Below are positions 50,624-59,124 of a stretch of 64,000 bases of DNA, one piece after another. The stretch comes from Suilimivivens aceti (GTDB lineage Bacteria > Bacillota > Clostridia > Lachnospirales > Lachnospiraceae). A model generated the notes under the pieces. It saw only the letters and a list, made by a program, of their open reading frames with translations. It searched no databases and was not told the DNA's origin. The stretch lies in NCBI RefSeq assembly GCF_025567405.1, contig NZ_JAOQKJ010000006.1:181951-245950 (forward strand). Reading direction: 5' to 3'. Each line of letters starts with the position of its first letter. Position 1 is the first letter of the stretch. Made by a program: the position numbers and the translations under genes.

Positions 50624-51130
50624 ATTAGCGAATTATTCATTAACGAACAGATCAGAGACAAGGAAGTACGTGTGATCGGGGAGAACGGTGAGCAGCTTGG
50701 CATCATGTCATCAAGGGAAGCACTTCAGCTTGCAGAAGAAGCAGGGGTTGACCTTGTGAAGATAGCACCTACAGCGAAGCCGCCAGTTTGTAAGATTGTG
50801 GATTATGGCAAGTTCAGATATGAACAGGCCCGCAAGGAAAAGGAAGCCAAGAAGAAACAGAAGGTGATCGATGTAAAGGAGATTCGTTTATCCCCCAACA
50901 TTGATACCAACGACCTGAATACCAAGGTGAATGCAGCCAAGAAATTTTTGCAGAAGGGCGACAGAGTTAAGGTGACATTACGTTTCAGAGGACGTGAGAT
51001 GGCACATATGGCATCCAGTAAGCACATTCTGGATGATTTTGCACAGGCACTTGCAGATGTCAGTGTAGTAGAGAAGGCGCCTAAGGTAGAAGGAAGAAGT
51101 ATGACCATGTTTTTAACTGAGAAGCGGTAA
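50624..51130 (+). CDS. infC: Translation initiation factor IF-3, AUU start
   Basis: A 168-residue IF-3. The start is ATT at 50624, with a perfect AGGAGG (50610-50615) 8 nt upstream and the family N-terminus (ISELFINEQIRDKEVRVI) immediately after. AUU starts are a conserved feature of infC, allowing IF-3 to limit its own translation. A GTG at 50672 would cut off the N-terminal domain's first strand. N-domain, the lysine-rich linker and C-domain (KVTLRFRGREMAH) are all present. Confidence 0.95.
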   Translation: MSELFINEQIRDKEVRVIGENGEQLGIMSSREALQLAEEAGVDLVKIAPTAKPPVCKIVDYGKFRYEQARKEKEAKKKQKVIDVKEIRLSPNIDTNDLNTKVNAAKKFLQKGDRVKVTLRFRGREMAHMASSKHILDDFAQALADVSVVEKAPKVEGRSMTMFLTEKR

Positions 51131-51206
51131 TCGTCAGTTAAAATAGATGAATGCCGGAAGACGGCAGTCAGTAAGAAATCACACTGAAATACAGGAGGAA
51201 TCAGTT

Positions 51207-51404
51207 ATGCCAAAAATGAAAACCAGCCGTGCTGCTGCAAAGCGTTTTAAAGCTACAGGAACGGGTAAATTAAAAAGAAGTAAAGCTTACAAGAGCCATA
51301 TCTTAACCAAGAAGACGACTAAAAGAAAGAGAAACTTAAGAAAAGCTGCAGTTACAGATGCAACCAATGTAAAGAATATGAAGAAGATTCTGCCCTACTT
51401 ATAA
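51207..51404 (+). CDS. rpmI: 50S ribosomal protein L35
   Basis: A 65-residue basic ribosomal protein with the L35 start PKMKTSRAAAKRFKATGTGK and ending KNMKKILPYL. AGGAGGAA precedes the ATG at 51207. It is second in the infC-rpmI-rplT operon. Confidence 0.97.
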   Translation: MPKMKTSRAAAKRFKATGTGKLKRSKAYKSHILTKKTTKRKRNLRKAAVTDATNVKNMKKILPYL

Positions 51405-51447
51405 GTAAGGGTGGGTACTGATAACAGCCGTAAGGAGGAAATAAGAA

Positions 51448-51804
51448 ATGGCAAGAATTAAAGGCGGTATGAATGCCAAGAAAAAACATAACAGAGTATT
51501 AAAGCTTGCAAAGGGCTACAGAGGAGCCAGAAGCAAACAGTATAGAGTAGCCAAGCAGTCCGTAATGAGAGCACTTACATCTTCTTATGCAGGACGTAAG
51601 GAGAGAAAGCGTCAGTTTAGACAGTTATGGATCGCACGTATCAATGCTGCAGCAAGACTGAACGGATTGTCCTATAGCAAATTCATGTATGGACTGAAGA
51701 CTGCTGGAGTAGATATCAACAGAAAGATGCTTGCTGAGATGGCAGTAAATGATGCAGAGGGATTCAAGACTCTTGCAGAGCTTGCAAAGAAGAACATCGC
51801 ATAA
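51448..51804 (+). CDS. rplT: 50S ribosomal protein L20
   Basis: A 118-residue basic protein, full length for L20 (ARIKGGMNAKKKHNRVLKLA, then GYRGARSKQYRVAKQSVMRAL). It binds 23S rRNA early in assembly and, in Firmicutes, the leader of its own operon. AAGGAGGAA precedes the ATG. Confidence 0.97.
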   Translation: MARIKGGMNAKKKHNRVLKLAKGYRGARSKQYRVAKQSVMRALTSSYAGRKERKRQFRQLWIARINAAARLNGLSYSKFMYGLKTAGVDINRKMLAEMAVNDAEGFKTLAELAKKNIA

Positions 51805-51820
51805 AGCAGAAAACAACAAA

Positions 51821-51852
51821 GGCCTTATCAGAAATGGTAAGGTCTTTTTTTA
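51821..51852 (+). terminator. Rho-independent terminator after rplT
   Basis: GGCCTTATCA pairs with TGGTAAGGTC around GAAA, followed by eight T (51843-51850 and on). Confidence 0.85.
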
Positions 51853-51874
51853 AAAGTGAAAGTGAGAGATGATT

Positions 51875-53335
51875 ATGAGAGCTTTTGAAAAACTGGAACC
51901 CCGGGATGTATTTTACTATTTTGAGGAAATCTGCATGATCCCGCACGGATCAGGTAATTTGCAGCAGATCAGCGATTATCTGGTTTCCTTTGCAGAGGAA
52001 CATCATCTGGCACACTGCAGGGATGAATATGGGAATGTGATCATGGTAAAGGAGGCATCAGAAGGCTATGAAGATCATGCACCTGTGATGCTTCAGGGGC
52101 ATATGGATATGGTAGCTGTGAAAAAGCCGGACTGCGATATTGATATGAAGACAGAAGGTCTCCGGATACAGGTAGATGGTGACCGTGTTTACGCAGAGGG
52201 AACCAGCCTTGGTGGGGATGACGGGATCGCAGTAGCCTATGGGCTGGCACTGATGGCAGGAAATTATAAGCATCCGAAAATTGAGCTTGTGATCACGGCA
52301 GAGGAAGAGACTGGCATGGACGGTGCAAGAGGAATTGATCTGTCTGGCTGTCAGTCAAGAAAACTGATCAATCTGGACTCGGAGGAGGAAGGTGTTTTTC
52401 TGGCAGGCTGTGCAGGCGGAGCCAGAGTGAATTATAACGCTTTACTGACACCGGTAATGCAGAAGGGGACAGTGTACAGGGTTACTGTAGACGGACTCCT
52501 CGGTGGCCATTCTGGTGCCGAGATCGACAAGGAAAGAGGAAATGCGATCTGTATCCTTGGAAGAGCCATGAAGGAGCTGGAAGAAGCAGGACTTTCTATT
52601 GCGCTTTGCAATATTGATGGAGGACTGGCTGATAATGCCATTCCTAGACAGGCAGAGGCTGTATTTCTGGTCACAGGTTATAAAGGAAATGGAGAGGAAA
52701 AAGATAATCTGGAGAAAGTAGTGGAGAAGCTTGAAGAAGGTCTGGCCACGGAATATAGAAAAAAAGATCCGGGTGTGAGGCTTCAGACGGAGATCCTGGA
52801 TACAGAAGAAAGAATGGCATTATCAGAAGAAGACAGCAGGCGTCTGGTCAATCTGATCTGTATGCTGCCTTATGGTGTGCAGGCTATGAGCAGCTCCATG
52901 AAGGGACTTGTAGAGACATCACTGAACCCCGGAGTGATCTCACTGAAGCAGGGACAGCTTCATGTGGGAATTTCAGTCAGAAGCTCCGTTGACAGTGCAA
53001 AACAGGGACTGTTTGACAGACTTTCTGCGCTGGCACAGTTAGCAGGAGTGGAAATGGAGATCACCGGAAATTATCCGGGCTTTGCCTATAAAGAGGATTC
53101 TCCACTTTGTAGTAAGATGTCAGAGGTTTATGAAAACATGTATGGCAGAAGACCGGAGGTTATGGCAATCCATGCAGGCCTTGAGCTTGGTTTTTTTGCC
53201 GGAAAGATCAAAGGACTTGACTGTATTTCCATGGGACCGGATATGAAGAATATCCATACCACAGAAGAGGAGCTGAGCGTTTCTTCTGTAAAGAGAGTAT
53301 GGAAATATCTGCTGCAGTTACTGGAGGAAATGTAA
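51875..53335 (+). CDS. pepD: Aminoacyl-histidine dipeptidase (M20 peptidase, PepD)
   Basis: A 486-residue cytoplasmic zinc dipeptidase of family M20. First zinc ligand in MLQGHMDMVAVK, bridging Asp in LGGDDGIAVAYGLAL, catalytic Glu in TAEEETGMDGARG, and further ligands in LINLDSEEEG and near the end in AIHAGLELGFF. A dimerisation lid domain fills about 185-400. ATG at 51875 is preferred for spacing from a weak AGAG; ATG at 51869 is possible. It probably splits Xaa-His and other short peptides. Confidence 0.93.
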   Translation: MRAFEKLEPRDVFYYFEEICMIPHGSGNLQQISDYLVSFAEEHHLAHCRDEYGNVIMVKEASEGYEDHAPVMLQGHMDMVAVKKPDCDIDMKTEGLRIQVDGDRVYAEGTSLGGDDGIAVAYGLALMAGNYKHPKIELVITAEEETGMDGARGIDLSGCQSRKLINLDSEEEGVFLAGCAGGARVNYNALLTPVMQKGTVYRVTVDGLLGGHSGAEIDKERGNAICILGRAMKELEEAGLSIALCNIDGGLADNAIPRQAEAVFLVTGYKGNGEEKDNLEKVVEKLEEGLATEYRKKDPGVRLQTEILDTEERMALSEEDSRRLVNLICMLPYGVQAMSSSMKGLVETSLNPGVISLKQGQLHVGISVRSSVDSAKQGLFDRLSALAQLAGVEMEITGNYPGFAYKEDSPLCSKMSEVYENMYGRRPEVMAIHAGLELGFFAGKIKGLDCISMGPDMKNIHTTEEELSVSSVKRVWKYLLQLLEEM

Positions 53336-54547
53336 ATGGAGCTTGGAAAGGGAAATATGAAAAGAATCAAAGGACTGATCCTTTTTGCAGGGATCGTGGT
53401 GCTTGTGCTGCTCAAGTTTGATATGCTCGTGTCTGCGCTGAAGCTGTTTTTGCAGATGCTGTCACCATTTATTATGGGTGGTGCGATGGCATTTATCCTG
53501 AACCTGCCCATGAGGTTTTATGAAAAGAAGCTGTTCAGGAAACAGTATGCGGATCAGAGGAAGCAGAACAAATACGAGAAAAAAAAGAGGCCGGTTTGTC
53601 TGACACTTGCACTGCTTTCCGTGATCCTTGTGATCGCCGTGGTGACAGGAACGGTGATCCCGCAGCTCATTTCTACAGGAAAGGTACTGGCACAGGAAAT
53701 ACCGGTATTCTGGGATAATCTGATGACATCAGCAGAGCGGTTCTTTACGGATAATGCAGAGCTTGAGAAGCAGCTTAAGTCATTGGAAATCCCGGACATC
53801 AACTGGGATTCCATGCTGCAGGCAACAGGAAACTTTCTGAAAAATGGAATGGGAAGTCTGGCTTCAACCACATTTTCTGTTGCTGGAAGTATTGTCAGTG
53901 GTGCAGTAAATTTCTTTATTGCGTTGATCTTCTCCCTATATATTTTAGGACAGAAGGAAAAACTGGGAGATCAGGCAGAAAGGATCCTCAGAGCTTATAT
54001 TAAGCCTAAGGTATACCGCAGTGTCAGAAAGATTGCTGTTCTTCTGAATCAGAATTTCAGTAACTTTATTACCGGACAGTGCCTGGAGGCAGTAATCCTG
54101 GGAACAATGTTTGCTGTGACTATGACGGTATTCCGTTTTCCCTTTGCCCTGATGATCGGTGTTCTGATTGCCTTTACGGCGCTGATTCCCATTGTGGGAG
54201 CCTTCCTTGGCTGCGCTGTCGGTGCATTTCTGATTCTTGTTGACAATCCGATGAAAGCAGTGGCATTTGTGGTATTATTTCTGATCCTGCAGCAGATCGA
54301 AGGAAATCTGATTTATCCCCATGTGGTTGGTAATTCGGTAGGCCTGCCATCTATCTGGGTTTTGGTAGCGGTCACCATCGGTGGAAGCCTTATGGGAATT
54401 GTGGGAATGCTTATTTTTATCCCATTGTTGTCTACAGGGTATGCACTGCTCCGGGAGGATGTCAATAAAAGAAATCAAATGGAGCCGGAAGGTACTGGGG
54501 AAGGAGTGAAAATAAAGGAAGGAAAGAAAAAGGGGCTGCCGCACTAG
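53336..54547 (+). CDS. AI-2E family transporter (YdiK/PerM-like)
   Basis: A 403-residue membrane protein with about eight helices. Family marks: FLQMLSPFIMGGAMAFILNLPMRF in the N-terminal part, GQCLEAVILGTMFAVTMTVFRFPFALMIGVLIAFTALIPIVGAFLG (by key residues G-x-x-L-E and I-P-I-V-G-A), and QIEGNLIYPHVVGNSVGLP near the end. Members of this family export various solutes; AI-2 export is proven only for some. GGAGG within the pepD end precedes the ATG, which lies right after that stop codon. Its stop is within the shared terminator with DUF975. Confidence 0.9.
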   Translation: MELGKGNMKRIKGLILFAGIVVLVLLKFDMLVSALKLFLQMLSPFIMGGAMAFILNLPMRFYEKKLFRKQYADQRKQNKYEKKKRPVCLTLALLSVILVIAVVTGTVIPQLISTGKVLAQEIPVFWDNLMTSAERFFTDNAELEKQLKSLEIPDINWDSMLQATGNFLKNGMGSLASTTFSVAGSIVSGAVNFFIALIFSLYILGQKEKLGDQAERILRAYIKPKVYRSVRKIAVLLNQNFSNFITGQCLEAVILGTMFAVTMTVFRFPFALMIGVLIAFTALIPIVGAFLGCAVGAFLILVDNPMKAVAFVVLFLILQQIEGNLIYPHVVGNSVGLPSIWVLVAVTIGGSLMGIVGMLIFIPLLSTGYALLREDVNKRNQMEPEGTGEGVKIKEGKKKGLPH

Positions 54548-54574
54548 TAATTCAATAGTGCGACAGCCTCTTTA
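54530..54574. terminator. Bidirectional terminator between the AI-2E transporter and DUF975 genes
   Basis: AGGGGCTGCCGCACTA (54531-54546) pairs with TAGTGCGACAGCCTC around a 9-nt loop, with A-rich left and T-rich right flanks, so it can act on both strands. The + strand stop codon at 54545-54547 lies within it. Confidence 0.85.
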
Positions 54575-54576
54575 TT

Positions 54577-55344
54577 TTACAGATAGGGATTCTGGTTCTG
54601 ATCCTGGTAAGGGTTCTGTGAAGAATCCTGCCAGGAAATCTTATTTTTCAGTGCATAAAAAAGCTGTGCATTGGTCAGGTTCTGGTAAGGTGCTACATAG
54701 AAGATGTTCAGAATACAGCAGGTAAGGGCACCCAGAAAAGCCCAGCCAATGAAAGAAAGATCGAGTACGAAGGTGTTCCATTTGTCTCCATCCATCATCT
54801 GTTTGGTGGCAGCAAAAGCATCATCCTTACTGATTGAAGGATCCTCTGCGAGCAGATAGGGGATCATACGGTATTCATAGTCTTTGATAATACCGGGGAT
54901 GATAAGGAGCAGACTCCACAGGGCAGTAAAAAGATCCCTGAAAAACATGATCTTCACTACATTTAAATAGGAAGAACTGAATACAAAGGCCACATCACTG
55001 AGCGAAGTCGGCTGTTTGCCACAGCGGATAAAATAACGCTGACAGCCCACCAGAAGGGGATTAAAAACAAAAACCTTCAGTAGTGAAGTGATGATCCACA
55101 TAATAAATACAACAACGAGGGCAATAGAAAGTCCGACCAGAAGCGCCTGCAGATTCCCCGGTGATGAAAGAGTATCCTGCAGATCAGAGAAATCTGCGGA
55201 GCTGTTACTGGTGGATGAAGTGGCACCGGAAGAAGATCCGCTTCCGCTGACAAACATAAAGATCAGGGAAATCAGAACTGTTTTCCAGTAGTTTACTTTT
55301 AAAATTTCTTTGGCACGTGATTTGAGGTCTGCTCTTGACCACAT
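54577..55344 (-). CDS. DUF975 membrane protein
   Basis: A 255-residue protein with about five to six membrane helices, the only supported minus-strand gene. The start WSRADLKSRAKEILKVNYWKT is the DUF975 mark, followed by a Ser/Thr/Gly-rich outer loop (about 35-60), and a conserved PLLAED region. A Gln/Asn/Pro-rich tail ends the protein. The start at 55344 has GGAGGAATT upstream; longer frames to 55524 have no ribosome site. An extended -10 (TGCTATAAT, complement of 55409-55417) lies upstream. Function unknown. Confidence 0.88.
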   Translation of the reverse strand: MWSRADLKSRAKEILKVNYWKTVLISLIFMFVSGSGSSSGATSSTSNSSADFSDLQDTLSSPGNLQALLVGLSIALVVVFIMWIITSLLKVFVFNPLLVGCQRYFIRCGKQPTSLSDVAFVFSSSYLNVVKIMFFRDLFTALWSLLLIIPGIIKDYEYRMIPYLLAEDPSISKDDAFAATKQMMDGDKWNTFVLDLSFIGWAFLGALTCCILNIFYVAPYQNLTNAQLFYALKNKISWQDSSQNPYQDQNQNPYL

Positions 55345-55532
55345 AATGAATTCCTCCCATAGTTTATAATCTGTCTGGTCACTGTAATGCGAGACCATAA
55401 CAGAAAGTATTATAGCATAGAATAATGATGCTGGAAAAGAGGATTTGGGAAGAATGAAGAGAAATTGAGAGAAGCAGTAAAGAAAGTGTTTGAAAAGAAC
55501 AAAAAATTCTGAAAAATATTTCAAATTAGGAC

Positions 55533-55561
55533 TTGACTTTTAATGATCGCACATATATAAT
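55533..55561 (+). promoter_or_regulatory. Promoter of the tRNA-Pro gene
   Basis: TTGACT (55533-55538) and TATAAT (55556-55561), 17-nt spacer; transcription would start a few bases before the tRNA. Confidence 0.88.
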
Positions 55562-55574
55562 GAATCTTGCGTTT

Positions 55575-55647
55575 CGGGGTGTGGCTCAGGTGGTAGAGCG
55601 CTACTTTAGGGAAGTAGAGGCCGCAAGTTCAAGTCTTGTCACTCCGA
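55575..55647 (+). tRNA. tRNA-Pro, anticodon AGG
   Basis: A complete 73-nt cloverleaf: acceptor CGGGGTG with CACTCCG (one G-U), D-arm GCTC/GAGC, anticodon arm CTACT/AGTAG with loop TTAGGGA, T-arm GCAAG/CTTGT (one G-U) with loop TTCAAGT. C1-G72 with discriminator A is typical of bacterial tRNA-Pro. The anticodon is AGG, reading CCU, and more if A34 becomes inosine. No CCA is encoded (ACTT follows). It is a single-gene unit with its own promoter and terminator. Confidence 0.92.
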
Positions 55648-55653
55648 CTTGGT

Positions 55654-55694
55654 AACCTCACAGTATTTAGGAAATAAGTACTGCGAGGTTTTTT
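55654..55694 (+). terminator. Terminator after tRNA-Pro
   Basis: AACCTC(A)CAGTA pairs with TACTG(C)GAGGTT, with six T at 55689-55694. Confidence 0.88.
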
Positions 55695-55798
55695 GTTGTT
55701 TGCTTTTTGGTTGACAATATTTCTGATATGAGATAGGATAGCATTTGAAAAAAATTAGGAAGTTGATGGGAATGAGTTTTCCCAGGAGGAGGAATATT

Positions 55799-56974
55799 AT
55801 GAAAAAGCTGATTAGTTTAACACTTGCAGCAGCCATGACAATGTCTCTTCTGGCAGGATGTGGATCAAACAGCAGTGCAGGTACAGACAGCGCTGACGCA
55901 TCAGCAGAGACCTTTAAGATCGGTGGTATCGGACCGATCACCGGAGCAGGTGCCGTTTATGGTATCGCAGTTAAGAATGGTGCTGAACTGGCAATCAAGG
56001 AGATCAACGAGGCAGGCGGTATCAACGGATACCAGATTGAGTACAATTTCCAGGATGATGAGCTGGATAATGAGAAATCAGTAAATGCTTACAATACCTT
56101 AAAGGACTGGGGCATGAACATGCTGGTTGGTTCTGTAACAAGTGGATGCTGCGTAGCAGTTGCAGCAGAATCCAAGAATGACAATATGTTCCAGATCACA
56201 CCTTCAGGATCTTCTGTAGATTGCATTGAAGGAAATGACAATGTATTCCAGGTATGCTTCACAGACCCTAATCAGGGTGTTGGAGCAGCAGATTATATTG
56301 GAGGGAATAATCTTGCAAGCAAGGTAGCAGTTATTTACGATAGTTCCGATGTATATTCTTCAGGTATTTATGCAAAGTTCAAAGAGGAAGCAGCAACACA
56401 GAACTTTGAGATTGTTTCCGAAGAAGCTTTCACAGCTGATAATAAGACAGACTTTTCTGTACAGCTTGCCAAGGCACAGGAAGCAGGAGCAGAGCTCGTA
56501 TTTCTTCCTATCTATTACACAGAGGCATCTCTGATCCTGAAGCAGGCAGATTCCATGGGGTATGCACCTAAATTCTTTGGATGTGACGGACTTGACGGTA
56601 TTCTTGGTGTAGAGAACTTTGATACCAGCCTGGCAGAAGGCGTTATGCTGCTGACACCGTTCGCAGCAGATGCACAGGATGATCTGACAAAGAAGTTTGT
56701 AAGTGCATATGAGACTGCTTACAATGATACTCCGAACCAGTTTGCAGCAGATGCCTATGATGCAGTATATGCAATCAAGGCAGCAGCAGAAAAAGGCGAT
56801 GTAGCACCTTCAGATGGTGTTTCAGGAATTTGTGACAAGATGAAAGCAGCTATGCAGGAGATCACGGTCGACGGACTGACAGGTGAGGGTATGAACTGGG
56901 CAGCTGATGGTACAGTAAATAAGGCACCTAAGGCAATGGAGATCAAGAATGGTGCTTATGCATTAGTTCAGTAA
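55799..56974 (+). CDS. livK: Branched-chain amino acid ABC transporter substrate-binding lipoprotein
   Basis: A 391-residue lipoprotein with signal peptide ending in the lipobox LLAGC (Cys21) and a short Ser/Ala linker, then a two-lobed family-1 binding domain (GGIGPITGAGAVYGIAVKNG, DDELDNEKSVNAY, VGSVTSGCCVAVAAES). AGGAGGAGG precedes the ATG. A terminator (56992) separates it from livH, which has its own promoter, so it is likely made in excess. Leu/Ile/Val is the family default; other amino acids are possible. Confidence 0.92.
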   Translation: MKKLISLTLAAAMTMSLLAGCGSNSSAGTDSADASAETFKIGGIGPITGAGAVYGIAVKNGAELAIKEINEAGGINGYQIEYNFQDDELDNEKSVNAYNTLKDWGMNMLVGSVTSGCCVAVAAESKNDNMFQITPSGSSVDCIEGNDNVFQVCFTDPNQGVGAADYIGGNNLASKVAVIYDSSDVYSSGIYAKFKEEAATQNFEIVSEEAFTADNKTDFSVQLAKAQEAGAELVFLPIYYTEASLILKQADSMGYAPKFFGCDGLDGILGVENFDTSLAEGVMLLTPFAADAQDDLTKKFVSAYETAYNDTPNQFAADAYDAVYAIKAAAEKGDVAPSDGVSGICDKMKAAMQEITVDGLTGEGMNWAADGTVNKAPKAMEIKNGAYALVQ

Positions 56975-56991
56975 GCTTATGATGTAGTCAA

Positions 56992-57021
56992 AGAGGGTTA
57001 CAGGTTGTAACCCTCTTTTTC
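56992..57021 (+). terminator. Rho-independent terminator after livK
   Basis: AGAGGGTTAC (56992-57001) pairs with GTAACCCTCT (57007-57016), 5-nt loop, followed by a T run. Confidence 0.92.
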
Positions 57022-57061
57022 TTTTTCAGGATTCTATTGTGTTTATAGGACAAAAGCGCAC

Positions 57062-57091
57062 TTGCATTATATCAGGAAGATTTGCTATAAT
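57062..57091 (+). promoter_or_regulatory. Promoter of livHMGF
   Basis: TTGCAT (57062-57067) and TATAAT (57086-57091), 18-nt spacer, giving a leader of about 65 nt before livH. Confidence 0.75.
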
Positions 57092-57163
57092 AGCAGGGAA
57101 TATTGTGAATTATACTTGTATACATTGTATGTGTAAAACGACGGGAAAGGATACGGTATTATT

Positions 57164-58048
57164 ATGAGTTTTATTTCGTATTTAATTAATGGAATCAGCC
57201 TTGGAAGTGTATATGCCATCATTGCACTGGGTTATACCATGGTATATGGAATTGCCAAGATGCTGAATTTTGCCCATGGTGATGTTATCATGGTTGGAGC
57301 TTATACTATATTTGCAGCAGTAAGTATGGCAGGTATGCCCCCGGCCGTAGGTATTCTGCTGTCAGTTCTGGTATGTACAGTCCTTGGGATTGCCATAGAA
57401 GCAGTTGCATACAGGCCGCTCCGTCAGGCGGCTTCCTCTCTTGTCGTACTGATCACAGCTATTGGTGTCAGCTATTTTCTGCAGAATGTGGCGCTCCTGA
57501 TCTTTGGTGCGAATACAAAGGCATTTACGTCTGTGGTAACAGTTCCTGCCATTTCACTGGCTGGTGGACAGATCATTATCACAGGAGAAACGATCGTAAC
57601 TATCATTTCATGTATTGTGATCATGGTGGGACTTACGTTATTTGTAAATAAGACAAAAGCAGGACAGGCCATGCAGGCAGTTTCCGAGGACAGAGGAGCC
57701 GCACAGCTGATGGGTATCAATGTAAATGGAACGATCTCACTGACATTTGCGATTGGTTCTGCACTGGCGGCAATTGCAGGTATGCTGCTCTGCTCATCTT
57801 ATCCGGCACTGACACCATATACGGGATCCATGCCAGGTATCAAAGCATTTGTGGCAGCTGTATTTGGAGGGATCGGTTCTATTCCGGGGGCACTGATCGG
57901 TGGAATCATTCTTGGTGTCATTGAAATTTTAAGTAAGGCATATATTTCTTCCCAGCTTTCAGATGCGATTGTATTTCTTGTGCTGATATTGGTGCTGTTG
58001 GTAAAACCTACAGGTATCCTTGGCAAGAAGATTCAGGAAAAGGTGTAG
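57164..58048 (+). CDS. livH: Branched-chain amino acid ABC permease LivH
   Basis: A 294-residue permease with about eight helices. LivH marks: GISLGSVYAIIALGYTMVYGI, MLNFAHGDVIMVGAY, and AAVFGGIGSIPGALIGGI. It pairs with LivM. The Shine-Dalgarno is weak (GGAAAGGA some distance upstream). The gap to livM is 13 nt. Confidence 0.93.
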   Translation: MSFISYLINGISLGSVYAIIALGYTMVYGIAKMLNFAHGDVIMVGAYTIFAAVSMAGMPPAVGILLSVLVCTVLGIAIEAVAYRPLRQAASSLVVLITAIGVSYFLQNVALLIFGANTKAFTSVVTVPAISLAGGQIIITGETIVTIISCIVIMVGLTLFVNKTKAGQAMQAVSEDRGAAQLMGINVNGTISLTFAIGSALAAIAGMLLCSSYPALTPYTGSMPGIKAFVAAVFGGIGSIPGALIGGIILGVIEILSKAYISSQLSDAIVFLVLILVLLVKPTGILGKKIQEKV

Positions 58049-58061
58049 GGGGAATAAGCAG

Positions 58062-59123
58062 ATGAAGATGACAAAAGATTTTAAAGAGAATCTGATCACA
58101 TATGGAATTGTGATCGTTGCATTTATTATAGTAGAGATCATGACGGCAACAGGGAGCATATCCAGCCTGATGAAGGGGCTTCTTGTTCCTTTGTGTGTTT
58201 ATGTGATCCTGGCGATTTCTTTAAATCTGACAGTTGGTATTTTGGGAGAGCTGAGTCTTGGACATGCCGGATTTATGTGTGTGGGTGCGTTTACCGGTGC
58301 ATTTTTCTCAAGGTGTATGGAAAATGTGATTACTGTTGCACCTGTCAGATTTACGCTGGCAATCCTGATCGGTGCAGTATGTGCGGGTCTGATCGGACTT
58401 CTGATCGGTATGCCTGTTCTGCGGTTAAAGGGAGATTATCTTGCGATTGTTACGCTTGCATTTGGTGAGATCATCAAAAATGTGATCAATGTTATTTATG
58501 TAGGAAAGGATGCAAACGGTATCCATATTTCCATGAAGGATGCGGCATCAATGAGTATGGAAAGTGATGGAGATCTCATTATTAATGGTGCACAGGGAAT
58601 TACAGGAACACCCAAGGATTCCAATTTTATAGTAGGAACGATACTGATACTGATCACACTGTTTATCGTATTGAACCTGATCAAATCCAGGGATGGACGT
58701 GCGATCATGTCGATCAGGGATAATCTGATTGCAGCGGAGTCAGTAGGGATCAGGATTACCAGGTATAAGCTGATGGCTTTTTCCATTTCTGCGGCACTGG
58801 CTGGTGTGGCAGGTGTCCTGTATGCGCACAATCTGAACAGTCTGATGGCAACACCGAAGAACTTTGGATATAATATGTCGATCACCATCCTGGTATTTGT
58901 CGTACTTGGTGGGATTGGAAATATCAGGGGATCCATCATTTCAGCAGTTATCCTGACATTGCTTCCGGAACTTCTCAGGGGTATGAATGATTATCGTATG
59001 CTGATTTATTCTATTGTACTGATAGTGATCATGCTCTTTAACTGGAGTCCTAAGCTTGTAAATCTTCGTAAAAAGTATTCGCTTAAAGGGCTGTTTGGCG
59101 GAAAAGTAAAGGAGGTAAAATAA
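58062..59123 (+). CDS. livM: Branched-chain amino acid ABC permease LivM
   Basis: A 353-residue permease with about ten helices. LivM marks: LSLNLTVGILGELSLGHAGF, VLRLKGDYLAIVTLAFGEI, and VFVVLGGIGNIRGSIISAV. The ATG at 58062 follows GGGGGAATAAGC; an upstream in-frame start at 58020 would overlap livH without a ribosome site. Confidence 0.93.
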   Translation: MKMTKDFKENLITYGIVIVAFIIVEIMTATGSISSLMKGLLVPLCVYVILAISLNLTVGILGELSLGHAGFMCVGAFTGAFFSRCMENVITVAPVRFTLAILIGAVCAGLIGLLIGMPVLRLKGDYLAIVTLAFGEIIKNVINVIYVGKDANGIHISMKDAASMSMESDGDLIINGAQGITGTPKDSNFIVGTILILITLFIVLNLIKSRDGRAIMSIRDNLIAAESVGIRITRYKLMAFSISAALAGVAGVLYAHNLNSLMATPKNFGYNMSITILVFVVLGGIGNIRGSIISAVILTLLPELLRGMNDYRMLIYSIVLIVIMLFNWSPKLVNLRKKYSLKGLFGGKVKEVK

Positions 59124-59124
59124 T

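Noticed and set aside
55345..55524. N-terminal extension of the DUF975 protein
   Set aside because: The strong ribosome site and family start are at 55344; the extension would cover the extended -10 promoter.
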